NCBI GenBank assembly: GCA_964019695.1
Contig: OZ026521.1
Span: forward strand, 31,779,601 to 31,843,600
DNA length: 64,000 bases
DNA from: Loripinus fragilis
Taxonomy: Eukaryota > Mollusca > Bivalvia > Lucinida > Lucinidae
Reading direction: 5' to 3'
The position numbers and the translations under genes were made by a program. Position 1 is the stretch's first letter. Each line of letters starts with the position of its first letter. The notes below the pieces were generated by a model. That model did not search any database and had not been told where the DNA came from. It saw nothing but the letters and a program-made list of their open reading frames with translations. Below are positions 1-11,102 of the stretch, one piece after another.

Positions 1-514
1 GTAAATTCTAAATGTATTCATTTTCGTACTAACATGCTCATCTAGATTGATCTAAGAGAGAAATATGGCAATTCGGTGATCTTTATTTTTCCCCTTAAAA
101 TGGTTGATTTTTAGGTTGGTAATAACATACTTTGGGACGCCCCAGATTGCACCAGATCACACCATTTTTGTCAAAAAATATTCGGGGGAGCATGCCCCCA
201 GACCCCCTAGCAACAGTGTGACTACACAATGTTATGGGGCCACCTACACACCTGCTATGTTATTATCTTTTTAGGTAATTAGCACTTTTTAAAGGATATT
301 TTGAAGAATATTTATCAGATATATAAGAAGTTAAACAAGCATATAGGTGGCTAATAAACAATTGTAGAAAAGAATTTTTATAGTTAAATGCTTTCACTAA
401 AGTGTCTAGAAAAATCTAGTTTAAGCTGTTGGAAAAATCAGCCACTGTTCCCAAAAAGAAAACTGAATGGTATTTCTCTACCAGGTACAGCAACAACATT
501 TTAAGTATGGCCTC
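1..514. other. No gene recognised
   Basis: AT-rich sequence outside the outer element. Nothing could be assigned. Confidence 0.4.
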
Positions 515-620
515 ATACACCACACTGGTAAATGTTTAACGTCGATTTGGTGGTATTTACGCGTGTTGCCGGTACTTCATAGACCGGAAGTGGTAGATAT
601 TGTTGTTAATACTATATAGA

Positions 621-838
621 AAAACATGCCATATGCCTAAAGGACTATAGAATTGGATCATTATTAAGTATTCGGCATGCACATAGCGATTTATGTAAGC
701 ATTTAGGAATAGATTCGAGTACCGATCTGGATGAGAGGTACTCGAATCTATTCCTAATTGCTTACATAAATCGCCATGCACATACTGAATACTTAAAAAT
801 GATCCAATTCTATAGTCCTTTAGGCACATGCCATGTTT
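621..838. repeat. Near-perfect palindrome, ~100-bp arms, 13-nt loop
   Basis: The arm 621-723 is the inverted complement of 737-838 with a few mismatches; the sequence around ACTATAGAATTGGATCATT appears in both. It lies just inside the left inverted end of the outer element and has no counterpart at the right end. Confidence 0.9.
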
Positions 839-839
839 T

Positions 840-1655
840 TCAGCGGCAGCTGTCTATAATCAACTTTACTCTAAATTATCCACCAATCAGAAACAATCTT
901 TCACCTGCAAGTCTGCCATTGTCTTGCGCAGGCGCGATACTAAAAATACTAAACAGTATTTGATAAAATGCTTCCGGTCGATGACAATGGCAAGTCTGCT
1001 ATCTATGCTCATTGAAACGGACTATAATTTCAAGGAAATCACAGCAGTTTTCTTCGGGTCCTATTTTAAAGAATTCCATTCTGTCTGGAATTGCCTGTTT
1101 ATAAAACAAAACGCAAAACTTTTTCAACATATTCACCTTTTGTTTGAAATATGTTGGGGCTATTTGTTTTGTAGTATCCGGTTCAGCCCGAGTTGCCCAT
1201 TTACCCGGTTGTGTCTAAAAGCTGTAACCGAACCGAATTCGGCCGAACCTACCGAACTTACCGAATATTCACTGTTTTAACCTATTGATTATAGGTATGT
1301 GATTTTCTTTATATACCTTTAAGTTTTTGGCCAATATCTCTGTATCCTTAAAACCCCTTCCAGTGCCTCACTAAGAATAAAGGTGTCGTTGAGTTGTCTC
1401 ATAAAGTGTCGCCAAATTGTCTCAAAATCTGTCGACGAGTTGTCTCAAAAAACGTGTCGCCTTTTGCGACATTCTGGTATATTTCAGTATGTTCTGCCAC
1501 CAAGTTTCTTTGTAGTAATATAAATAGCTTACGCATGTAGATAAATACAACATTCTATATATAGATGCCAGATTATTATCATTACAAGGTTAGCTTTTAA
1601 AAAAGCTTAGAACCATCGCATGGAGTTTAACAGTTATTAAAGAAGAACGTTTATA
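840..1655. other. Non-coding interior of the outer element
   Basis: An open frame of about 150 codons (828-1280) has no recognisable motif and starts inside the palindrome. From 1385 to 1470 a word resembling TTGTCTCA..GTGTCGC recurs about four times. Nothing else is recognised. Confidence 0.4.
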
Positions 1656-1998
1656 GGGCAGACTGGGGCTAGTTCGGCCTTGGGGCATGTTCGGCAGTGG
1701 CTATATTTAGCATGTAAACTAAGATATGGGGCCGGGAAACATATTTGGAAATTACTTGTGACGAGTTTGTCTACATGAGTAGTACCAGAAAAATCGTTTT
1801 CTTGCATGATTAGTAATTTTTTCATAGTAATTTCTACTTTTAAGTCCTTTCTTTCTGTCTTTACTGGTTTCGCTCAGACTTCAGCATTACACCAGAGATT
1901 GCGAATTTGGAAATTTTGATAAAATAAAAAACAAAAACAACTCAAAAACAAAACAAAAACAACACAAAAAACACAAAAACTTTTGGCTGAATTTTTGT

Positions 1999-3209
1999 TT
2001 AAGAAAGGAGTGCCCTAAACTCCTCTGTGGGCTGGGTATTGGCCACAGAAGGAGACAGACTATTCCAATGTGAAATAGTTCGGGGGGGGGGGGGGGGAAA
2101 GGAAAATTCTTCAGGGCATCATTGTATGTCTGGTGTCTGCGGTATTAAGTACTATGTGATGATCTCGTAGTTTTCAAATGGTGAGCAGGGGTCATATACT
2201 TGCCTTTTTCAATAAACACAGCTCCACAATGAATCTTGTGAAAGAGAAACAAGGAGGACTGGTCCCTCCGGGCCTCAAGAGATGGCCATTCAAGCTCATC
2301 AAGCATTACGCCGACTCTACTCGTGTTTCGCCATCTCCTGCAGATCCAGCGGGCTGCTGTCCCCTGAACTTTCTCGATCTGATTGTTCTAAAGTTTCAAA
2401 TGAGGGCTCCAAATGGGTGCTGCATACTCTAGTTTAGGCCGAACCAAAGTTTTGTATGCAACTTCCTTGGTACTCCTAGGTGCAAAAGCCAAGTTCCTGC
2501 GAAGGAAACCAAGTGTCTTAGTTGCTTTGGAAGAGATTTCTGAGACATGTTGACCCCAATCCATGTTATCAGTAATGGTGATACCAAGGTATTTTGCCGA
2601 CTGAACATTTTCCAAAGTTTGATTGTGTAGTGAGTAGTCGAAGAGAATTTGTTTGTGATGCTGATGCCGAGTCACTCTCATTGAGTGACATTTGGCTACA
2701 TTAAGTTTCATTTGCCAATCGGCTTCCCACTGTCCTAAGCTGGTGAGGTCTTCTTGCAAGGCCAAACAATCCTGAAGTGAATGTATATTCCTATACAGGA
2801 CACAATTGTCTGCGAACAGGCGAACAGAAGACCTGATGTTATCCAGCAGATCATTTATGAAGATGAGGAACAGGACCGGACTAAGGACCGATCCCTGGGG
2901 CACACCGGATAGCACTGGGACTGGATCTGAGGCTTGGCCATCTAAAACAACTTGTTGAGTGCACCCAGAGAGCCACGAGTTGATCCACTTGTGGGTGGAT
3001 CCTCTAATCCCATAATATTCCAATTTGTGAAATAGCCTCCTGTGTGGAACCTTGTCAAAGGCCTTAGCAAAATCCATTATGATTAAATCTGTCTGTTTGT
3101 GCCCACCATTCACAGCCCCATCCAGGTTGCTGATGATGTTGTGCACAAACTGGACCAACTGGGTTCCGCAAGACCTCTGACTTCGGAAAAGATGTGTTAA
3201 GATTCTGAT
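1999..3209 (-). pseudogene. Non-LTR retrotransposon reverse transcriptase, 5'-truncated and broken
   Basis: Reading leftward from 3209, the frame opens with FRSQRSCGTQLVQFVHNI, then DFAKAFDKVPHR, SGVPQGSVLSPVLFLIFIND and LFADNCVLY, the palm of a non-LTR reverse transcriptase of the CR1/Jockey-like broad group. It continues to KYLGITITDNMDW and LEYAAPIWSPHL. A TAG at 2388-2390 interrupts it. Beyond that the same frame runs on with IEKVQGTAARWICRRW, another stop, then a poly-G tract (2082-2097) that shifts frame before the terminal HWNSLSPSVANTQP and a TAA at 1999-2001. The catalytic FADD is FADN (Asn codon at 2805-2807), so activity is lost. Nothing upstream of the palm (endonuclease, ORF1) is present, which is typical 5' truncation. 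The element lies inside the 1656-4150 element. Confidence 0.88.
2082..2097. repeat. Poly-G tract (16) inside the retrotransposon C-terminus
   Basis: A run of 16 G on the + strand lies inside the reverse transcriptase reading, before the conserved HWNSL block, and changes the frame. Confidence 0.95.
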
Positions 3210-3524
3210 TTAAATTCTATATTTTTTATTACGAAAGGATTATGTGCTTTGATATAAAACATTGTTAATTTCTTCTCCTGCATCTTAAAAGGAGCTGGCA
3301 CGTGATATTTGGAAATAGTCTGTCAGGGGCAAGTTCGGCCACTTAAGTCGGAGCAAGATCGGTCCATAGCCAAACTTGCTCCACACTTACAAAAAATACA
3401 TGCCTTTATTATTATTATTATTTTCTATTTTTTTTACACTAAAACGAGATGTATGCAAAGATTGGAAAGAAATAAGTACTCTAAACCCATACAAATTTAG
3501 CGCCTTCCTCTGGGCCAGTGGTAC

Positions 3525-3700
3525 ACAGTAAAGACCCGGATCAGACACAACAGAGTGAGGAGTCTGATCATGGTCTCCACTGATTGTTTACAGATTATAA
3601 AAAAATTTGAAAGTTACTACCCAATAGCCCTTTGATTCCAAACTGGTTTGTCCGATTGATAAAGGTGGGACATTTTATTTGGCATTAATGGGTTAGGCAG
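3525..3700. repeat. Degenerate palindromic MITE copy
   Basis: It holds GATCAGACACAACAGAG..GTCTGATCATGG and ends TTAATGGGTTAG, resembling the better copy at 52938-53165. Confidence 0.45.
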
Positions 3701-4150
3701 GCCCAAGAGCAATTCAACGAATAAATTGGCCCAAAAAGCAAGTCGATAACTCGGACAATTCAATACGACATTTTAAGCCAAAATTTTGTTCAATTTGTAT
3801 TCCGAAGAACCAACTTGGATAGTCCATATGTTAGGTTAATGTCGTTAGATATTCTTGGCCCTTTGCGATTCCAACTACAGAAGTTTGACTGTATAATATT
3901 GGCCATTGTTGAACTTGCCCCGAGGGGTGGCCGAACTTACCCCATTGCGGGGCAATTTCGGCCACCATGACCTGATCTCCTTAAATGAAGATTACCCTTT
4001 ATCGTATAGAGACACATGTTGTGGGTTACTGGGACTGGTACCGCCCTATTGTGCCTTACTTAAATATATAGGTTTCATAGACCTAGATTTAATAGTCTTT
4101 CGAAAACTGTACATTTTCTAAAATGGGGCCGAGCTAGCCCCGGTCTCCCC

Positions 4151-5335
4151 TAGTGTTTTTATATTGCAATTGCCAAAGCCACTATTTTCAGTGTTTCATG
4201 TGTTTCAAGCTCTGAGTTTTTTTGTTTTAGTTAACGATTTGTACATTGATCCATTGGAAGCAAATTAAACTCAGGAAATATGCATATTCCAGCAAGACTC
4301 TGCTCATAAACACACTGAATAGTGGTAGAGTAAACCTCCGCCCCATCCGTATTCCTCAATCGAAGTCAATGCACATAATGCCTAGGGGGCATATTGTAAC
4401 TGACCCATCTACATTTAGTTATTTCATTACTTTAGCCTAGAAAATCCGAAGGCTCCACGTTTGATCTGAATTCAAGCTCAGTGGTAAGGCAGTGATTCAT
4501 TTACAATTTTGGGCTTATGGGTCCTGGGACTCGCTTTTCCCATATCAATGAGTCCCAACTGCAAACTTATGAGTCCAGAACGCTATTTTTAATGACAAGT
4601 CTGCAATACTATTGCATGCTTGGACTCGCTGAAATAAAAACTTTGCATCCCAGAGACAAAATTATGCGCAAAAGATACAGGATGCGCAGGTAACAAAATC
4701 ACTGGTCAGGTCTCTAATTGACCTTTTCATTTTTAGAAGCAATCCAGACTCCAAAGTTTATCAACATCGCTCACGCAATGGTGGAATTTTGGAAGTAGCT
4801 TGATCGACGGGGAGTTTGAGAAAGAACGGTAAAAGACACTGCTGCTGGGGAGTAATCAACTTGCTTATGGAACAGGCCCAAATCGAACTCTTTTAATCCC
4901 TTTATTTAATATTAAACATGAAATATACAAAATATACCATAACTCCAAACATTCTTAGTTATGAACTACTTATAATACTGCAATAGTGTAACAGGGGCTT
5001 TGAAGCCTACGCAGCCAGATCAATGCTTAAACTTACACTTCTCTTTTACAATGCAACTCCTCTACCAACTGACTTTCCAGACTAATTGCAAATTTTTACC
5101 GTGTCCCTACAACAGGCGTACAATACACTTTATCCCTTTGATCTTCAAAAGACATCGTTCACATACTCTGAGTCAAACTTTCACGTTGGCAACCTTCAAT
5201 TTTTCACCTCATCCAATCAATCAACATCTAACACCAGTCTTTTGTGCATAAAAACATCTTCCAATTATAGCAGGACTTTAAATGTATGTTCTCCTTTGAA
5301 TGCCGCTGAATATCTTTTTTAAAGATATTCCTTGT
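4151..5335. other. Non-coding right part of the outer element
   Basis: No gene or repeat family is recognised here. Short open frames near 5000-5322 overlap in two frames and look random. Confidence 0.4.
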
Positions 5336-5441
5336 TTCTATATAGTATTAACAACAATATCTACCACTTCCGGTCTATGAAGTACCGGCAATACGCGTAA
5401 ATACCACCAAATCGACGTAAACATTTACCAGTGTGATACAC

Positions 5442-6189
5442 TGCTAAAATATTTAAAGGAACACTGCGTATTTTGCCATTGATCACAATACAAATACACT
5501 CATAGTCTGACTCATAGCGAGAGTTGAATAAAACTTGGCAAAAACATGTTTGTCCTATGAATAGTTTGGTTACCTATACAGGATGATGGTTGTTGATAAA
5601 AATGTAGTAATTCCTTTCCAGAACTCTCCATGGAACGCTTTATGTAAAAATGTAATTTTGTTAAAAATACCCCTTTTTTCAAAACCAAATTTTAGGCCGA
5701 ATTTTTCAATCAAGCACTATAATAGCAATGTTTCTGTTCAGTCAATAGTCTTTTAATGTTGTAGAAATCATTTGGTGACGCTATTAACAAATTTGGAAGA
5801 TACTACAGAGTTCCAGAAAAAAACCCGTCATTTTCAAGAAAATTAAAAAATACAAAATTTGAGCCATGAACTTAAGCAGCGATTGTTTTATCATAAACTT
5901 TTTTTGATCGAAAGCTTTGACTATCATAGCAAAAATGGCAACATAAACTGGGTTTCTGCCTTCTTGCCTTGTGAAATGCGTTACTTGTCTATTGGACAAG
6001 GGTTAACATTATCACCTATGGAAAATTATCAGGTGTTCCTAAAAATATGTTGAGCCGTGTATAATGAATTTCATTGAAATTAATTATATGTCTACATGTA
6101 TAAGACAAAATATTAAGTGATCATTAGGTCATGCGCTCTTATATAGCTTCATATTTTTAAGTTTGTGATTTTAATCCTTCTGAAAGATA
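5442..6189. other. No gene recognised
   Basis: AT-rich sequence; only short chance open frames on both strands are seen. Confidence 0.4.
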
Positions 6190-6345
6190 AATACGTTTTA
6201 GGGAGAATTCGCTTATATTTTGGGGGATTTGGGGAAAGCTGAACTATTTTTAGGGATTTGGGGAACGAAGGCAAATACTTTTAGGGAGACGAGGAAATTA
6301 TTTGCAGGGAGACAGGGAGATAAATGCATTATTACAGGGATCAAG
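6190..6345. repeat. Degenerate tandem of TTTTAGGGA-GGGGAA units
   Basis: A unit of about 30-35 nt (TTAGGGATTTGGGGAA and variants) recurs about five times with drift. Confidence 0.5.
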
Positions 6346-6489
6346 GGAGCACAGACCCCCTGGGGGCCTCTGTTTTGTCCTACAGCAAGAAACGGAAAAT
6401 GGTATAGAAAAGAAGGACAAGAAATTGTCCTGATCCGACACAAAATGGTTGTCTGGGATGAAAAATATCAAAGCAAACAGACATTTTAC

Positions 6490-6606
6490 CCAATGCTTAG
6501 TACTGGATCCACCCAGGTAGACACATCCCGACAAGACTGAAAGATTGTTGACTTGGACGTAAAGAACCAAGCCAAGCAAATCAAAACAAGCAAACGAACA
6601 AACCAA
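6490..6606 (+). mobile_element. tRNA-derived SINE, 3' part only
   Basis: It holds the body and tail of the SINE family seen complete at 27365-27575: CTTAGTACTGGATCCACCC, GACTGAAAGATTGTTGACTT, GACGTAAAGAA and an A-rich CAAA tail. The tRNA-like head is missing. Confidence 0.7.
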
Positions 6607-6839
6607 ATGCTCCTACTCTGCCCTGTCAGGCTCAACTCTCACTTATTCATGTTAAGTGCCCGCTGATTGGGACTTTCAAAATACTCTGAGCCATCCCACC
6701 CCAATCCACATGGTCCTATTGGGAGTTTCGAAAAAGACATATTGATGTCTTGGATACAATGCTACAGTACTGGATGCTAATATTAGGGTTTGGATGTTTA
6801 CGATGCACGGGAGACGGGAGGATCCAGAAAGTTCTGTCC

Positions 6840-6865
6840 GGGGGGGGGGGGGGGGGGGGGGGGGG
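6840..6865. repeat. Poly-G tract (26)
   Basis: An uninterrupted G run following GGATCCAGAAAGTTCTGTCC, a context also seen near other G runs in the window. It could form G-quadruplexes. Confidence 0.95.
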
Positions 6866-8692
6866 TGGGGGTGGGCTGTCCTGAAACTGATTTTATTTTA
6901 GTTTTTCACAGAGGGCAGTGCGAACCTGGCCTCCCTTTCGAAGCAATTGGACCCAAGGGGTCCTACTTCTTCTCGGGGTTGTCAATAACAGTATTTCTGG
7001 AAACAGATAACAACTTGTGATTTTCCAGGTGGTGTGCCAACCCTCTGTCCCCCACCCTTGGGACACGCACATGCAATGCTTAGCTAACAATCTGGACTCT
7101 GTAGCTCGGTCAGTTGCATACCTTCTTAATATGCAAGCAGACAGGAGATCGCACCCAGCGTATTTTTCACAGAGCATTGTTCCTCTCCTGATGATTCAAG
7201 AAGACCAAGTTGCCAGTTACTTGTATAAGAATGAGCAAAAGCAATGGTAAACTACCCTACAGTAGGCTTGCATAGGAACACTGTAGTTAAGATAACCACA
7301 GCTGTTTATCATAGACAACAAATCAAACAACAATTAAATTAAACGAATTCAGAGGCTATGTCTCGGCATCACTGATAAAATATTGAAATAAATCTTAACC
7401 TTAATCGTAGTGATGGGCCTGATTTGCTAGACTTGGGGCAAATTTAGATGGGATTGGGCCCTTTTAGTCTCTCCCTGTCTCTTGGAGGAGTCTCAACATG
7501 ATAGAAATATTGTTGAATGTGAATTTAAGACTTAGCTCAATCAATAAAAAAAGTCAGGGCTGCAGTGATAGGTCTAATTGCCTTGATATTTGATTCTAAA
7601 ACCATTAACGTCTTTACAAATTCTTTCATAAAGAATCTGAACCCTTTCATAAAGAACCAGTTATCCATCATTCGGACTGGTAAAGAACCTGTTACCAAAA
7701 TATGTTACTGATTCCTTACCACCAGTTTTTGGCTTGTCAATATTAGTCATTTAAAATAAGCTCTTTATAGTTTTACATGAGGAGAAAATTCATCTTTTCA
7801 AAGACATTTAGATGGACATTGAAGTTGTATGCACAATATCTTTAATGGAATATGTACTTTGATAAATATACTGATTTTTGTTATGGGTTTTATCAATATC
7901 TGAATGAACCGCTCATTAATCCCTGACACATAAACCATCATCGCAAAGACTGACAGAGTAAAACTTTTAGCTTTTCAATTATACAAATTAATAAAAAAAA
8001 AAATACTTTAAATCCTATGTTTAATGCAGTTTTCCATCATCTACCTTATACTGATTAAGTAAATCATAAAGCACCTGTTACCCTTTCATAAAGCATCATT
8101 GACAACTTTCATCCTGTGAAAAGGAAGGCAGGCAGGCATGTGGACGGGTGATGGCAGGAAGGTATGATTACAGGGCAGGGCACCAGTTCACATGAAAAAA
8201 TAGGGATGCACGACATTTATACCAACAGTCTATTATACACGACATCTATACGAACAGTTTAATGTTTACCTATTTCAGACTGGTTCTAAATTTCTTTCTA
8301 TTTTTTCTATTATTTAGAAGCATTTGTGCTATACCCAGTCAAATAAATCATATGAAGTGGATGTCATTTCCTAAAAACAGAAAGTGCGTTAGAAATTTGT
8401 TTCCGTATTTTGTAGGCTTTTGGTACAGAGACACAGAAGTGAAAGTAGGTTTTCCCTTACACCTCTGCAACTGCTAGATCAATTTCCACCAGTACTCATG
8501 AACATTGCTGCTGGGTGTTGGGAGTAAAGGAGTGGGGTTTAAATTTTGGAACAAAAATAGAATTTTAATTTTTATGGATATCCCTTCCTTGGATCTGTTT
8601 GTTATTTCACTTATAGCCCACCTGTCGCAGCCAAAATACATTGTTCAGATGCATTGTTACAAGAAAAGTGCATAGTCATTCGGATCGGGACA
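6866..8692. other. No gene recognised
   Basis: Mostly AT-rich. CCTTTCATAAAG recurs near 7623, 7642 and 8083. No coding exon could be identified. Confidence 0.4.
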
Positions 8693-8701
8693 TTAACTAG
8701 A

Positions 8702-9495
8702 GGGTCACCCTAATTACCGACAAGAGCCGACAAGAGGCATTTTATATATTAATTCACTAATTTGCAGCTTGAAAAATTGTTTTATAGGTTCTTAGATATC
8801 CAATATTTCCCAAAAATAGAACTTTGAAGCAGATATATACCAAATAACGGACCAACTCAACAGTGACAGCTAATATTATCAACTGCCGTTAAGAAAAAAT
8901 TAAGAGCAGTCGTACACCGACAAGAAGCTTTTGACTCTATATGTTGGAAGTATAAATGCTGGAAATTTTCTATATCTTATTATTTTGTATCCTAGAATTG
9001 CAAAAGTAGCGTTATTCAGATTTTTCAGCGAAATCAGCAGCGTCAGCTTTATTGCCGCACTATACCGACAAGAACTGTTTCAAACATCAAGATTGATCCA
9101 GAACCGACAAGTAGGTTATATAGGTGTATTAAATGAAAAGTTCAAAGTCTTAAGTAATACTTTACCTGTTAAAAGGTATTATGTAATGGCAAAACTAGAA
9201 ATTGATTCAGATCTATGCAGTTTTTTATATAACACTAACGTCCCTGTGACAGCCAACGTATACCGCCAAGACAACCTCAGAAAACTTCTTGTCGGTAAGT
9301 AGGGCAATTTTGAGTGTTGTAAATTCATTGTTTTTGGGGCTGCAAAAGCAGTCGTGTGGATTATTTGGATATATAACGCATACATATGGTCTAATAAGTA
9401 GTATTTTAATCGAAAAATGCATAAAAATGCCTCTTGTCGGTTCTTGACGGCTCTTGTCGGCTCTTGACGGTTCTTGTCGGTAAATAGGGTGACCG
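8702..9495. mobile_element. MULE-like TIR element with CCGACAAG word array and 9-bp duplication
   Basis: The ends are inverted: GGGTCACCCTAATTACCGAC at the left, and the complement CGGTCACCCTATTTACCGAC at the right. The nonamer TTAACTAGA flanks both sides (8693-8701 and 9496-9504). A 9-bp duplication with GG-starting ends fits Mutator-like elements. The word CCGACAAG/CTTGTCGG occurs twice at the left end, several times inside (near 8918, 9064, 9102, 9290) and repeatedly at the right end (9431-9481). The inner 123-codon open frame has no known motif. Confidence 0.8.
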
Positions 9496-9772
9496 TTAAC
9501 TAGATGCCCCCTGTGAAGGGAAAGTCACCCTTAATGCATTTTGAACCTTACTGTAATTTAGATATGGTTACTTGTAGGCTTTCATCCTGCAACCTGGAGT
9601 GTACATACACTCAAGAGGGTCTGGCAGTATTGATAAGGCCAGCAAAGTATCTCCTGGCAAATGAAAACACAAACAGTTATCTAAAGCGCCACCTAGCGCC
9701 GTAAGTTGGAATTACTTGCTTCGGTCCTTATCATTGAAAAATGCCAACTTTCAGCTTTAATATTTCCATAAT

Positions 9773-10447
9773 AATGCACCAGTCATTTGCAACCACATCC
9801 CCCCAAAGGGCCGAGGAAGGCAGGGGTATAGCGGGCCTAAGTACCATGATTTTACCTTTGATGTGTCCCTGTAGTGCTGTGGATATGCCGGGCTTTTGAT
9901 TCCCGCCTAAACAGCGGGGTAAATAGTGGTGCGTTTTACCGGGATATAGTGCGGTGTTTTGACAGGATATTTGCCGGGATTTGAAGTATTGCGAGACGTG
10001 AGATTTCAATATGGCGGAAAGACAACAAATCGAGAGTAAGTGGAAGAAGTGTTTAATTCTGGCTGTTTACATGATTTAGAATGACAAATAATCGATTTCT
10101 ATTAAAAAGAATGGATGTCCATTTGGAATAGATTAGTCATATCGAGTTTATCAAGTGCCACGCATGGGATGGAAAAATTTCGAGGTGAACAGAAGAATGT
10201 TATCAGATTCCGCGACTTTTTATTTTATCAGTACCACTTTGTAGTAGGTTTATTGCAGGGGTTAATGATAAATGCCTATGAATCAGGAAGTAATTCCCTG
10301 GGGGCGGGGATTTTTAGCAGGGATTTGACCAAAACAAAGTCACTGCAGTGCAGGAATTTTACCTGGGCTTTGCATATGGAAAAATCGATATCCCCCCTTA
10401 GTATACCCAGGCCCTTGGGGGGACGTGGTTGCAAATGACTGATGCAT
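9773..10447. mobile_element. TIR element, ATGCACCAGTCATTTG family, long copy
   Basis: The left end ATGCACCAGTCATTTGCAAC mirrors the right end GTTGCAAATGACTGATGCAT. A shorter relative (~300 bp) lies at 45323-45620. Inside, ATGGCGGAAAGACAACAAAT runs into a strong donor-like GAGA|GTAAGT near 10034. No transposase is seen. Confidence 0.75.
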
Positions 10448-10674
10448 AAAGAATATCTCATGTAAACCAAATTAAGGACTTACAGGAAAAGTTCTTTTCT
10501 TCAACATAATTCCATAGTTTGTAATTTTTCTCCTCTGGTTTTTTTTATTTTTTTGTCGATCAAAATTTTCGGAATTTGGTTAAAAATGATTAAATCATTG
10601 CACCTCTCATTTAAAACAATATGGCAGCTGTGACGTCAGCCTGACCTTATCAATATAGAGAAAGAAGATGTGAG

Positions 10675-10882
10675 AAAACCTGTCTTAGGGGTTTCCGACA
10701 AAGTGAGTTTCAAACCAGCCTGCTCAGCTAAAGAGACTAGCTAGAAAATTGAAATTTCGCTTGTAGCAAGTCTATATATGATAATGTCCAATCAGGGAAT
10801 AACAAAGGTGCTGATCAGACTGCACGAATGCGCAGGCTGGTATGCGCCTCTGTTGTTTGCAAACCCCCGAAGACAGGTTTTT
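10675..10882. repeat. Palindromic MITE with AAAACCTGTCTTxGGGGTTT ends
   Basis: Left AAAACCTGTCTTAGGGGTTT and right AAACCCCCGAAGACAGGTTT are inverted copies about 200 bp apart. Confidence 0.65.
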
Positions 10883-11102
10883 GTGTCGAGGCCCAAATGA
10901 TACTATTGCTTTTAGGTGGCCTGATGGTCTACATCCATGGGTTCTTCCATTTGACCTACTTCACGCCCAGATTGAATCTGGAATTTTTCTAAGGTTCTTC
11001 TCTGATTTTAAGAGCAGACTGGGCAAACCTCATGTCGAAAGGTGTCTGTGTTGCCATCATAAGTAAATAATAACGATGGAGGTCTTCCACTAAAAACCCA
11101 AT

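Larger units (their letters stand above)
1656..4150. mobile_element. Nested TIR element with GGGGC-AGTTCGGCC word array
   Basis: The left end GGGCAGACTGGGGCTAG mirrors the right end, whose complement begins GGGGAGACCGGGGCTAG; both continue TTCGGCC or CTCGGCC. TA flanks both sides (1654-1655 and 4151-4152). The word GGGGCAAGTTCGGCC or a variant recurs at 1665, 1682, 3326, 3911, 3928 (complement) and 3949. The reverse transcriptase fragment lies inside. No transposase is seen. Confidence 0.65.
521..5435. mobile_element. Large TIR transposon with 6-bp target duplication (outer shell)
   Basis: Positions 521-621 and the complement of 5336-5435 match over about 100 bp with one indel and one substitution, starting CACACTGGTAAATG. 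Directly outside both ends lies the same hexamer ATACAC (515-520 and 5436-5441). This is a 4.9-kb DNA element with recently made ends. No transposase is recognisable inside. A 217-bp palindrome follows the left end, and another element (1656-4150) is nested within. The superfamily is unknown; 6-bp duplications fit few groups (Dada-like or Polinton-like), and this is only a guess. Confidence 0.85.

Noticed and set aside
557..829. 90-codon frame on the - strand
   Set aside because: It runs across both arms of the palindrome; its length is a by-product of the inverted repeat.
828..1280. 150-codon open frame on the + strand
   Set aside because: It begins inside the palindrome, has no recognisable domain, and lies in a transposon interior with no splice or promoter context.
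2178..2432. 84-codon + strand frame
   Set aside because: Shadow of the reverse transcriptase fragment on the opposite strand.
515..5441. Polinton/Maverick element
   Set aside because: The 6-bp duplication would fit, but the element is far too short, does not start AG, and shows no polymerase, integrase or capsid gene.
8931..9302. Transposase candidate in the MULE-like element
   Set aside because: Too short, with no zinc finger or DDE-type motif visible; its repeated pattern reflects a DNA word.
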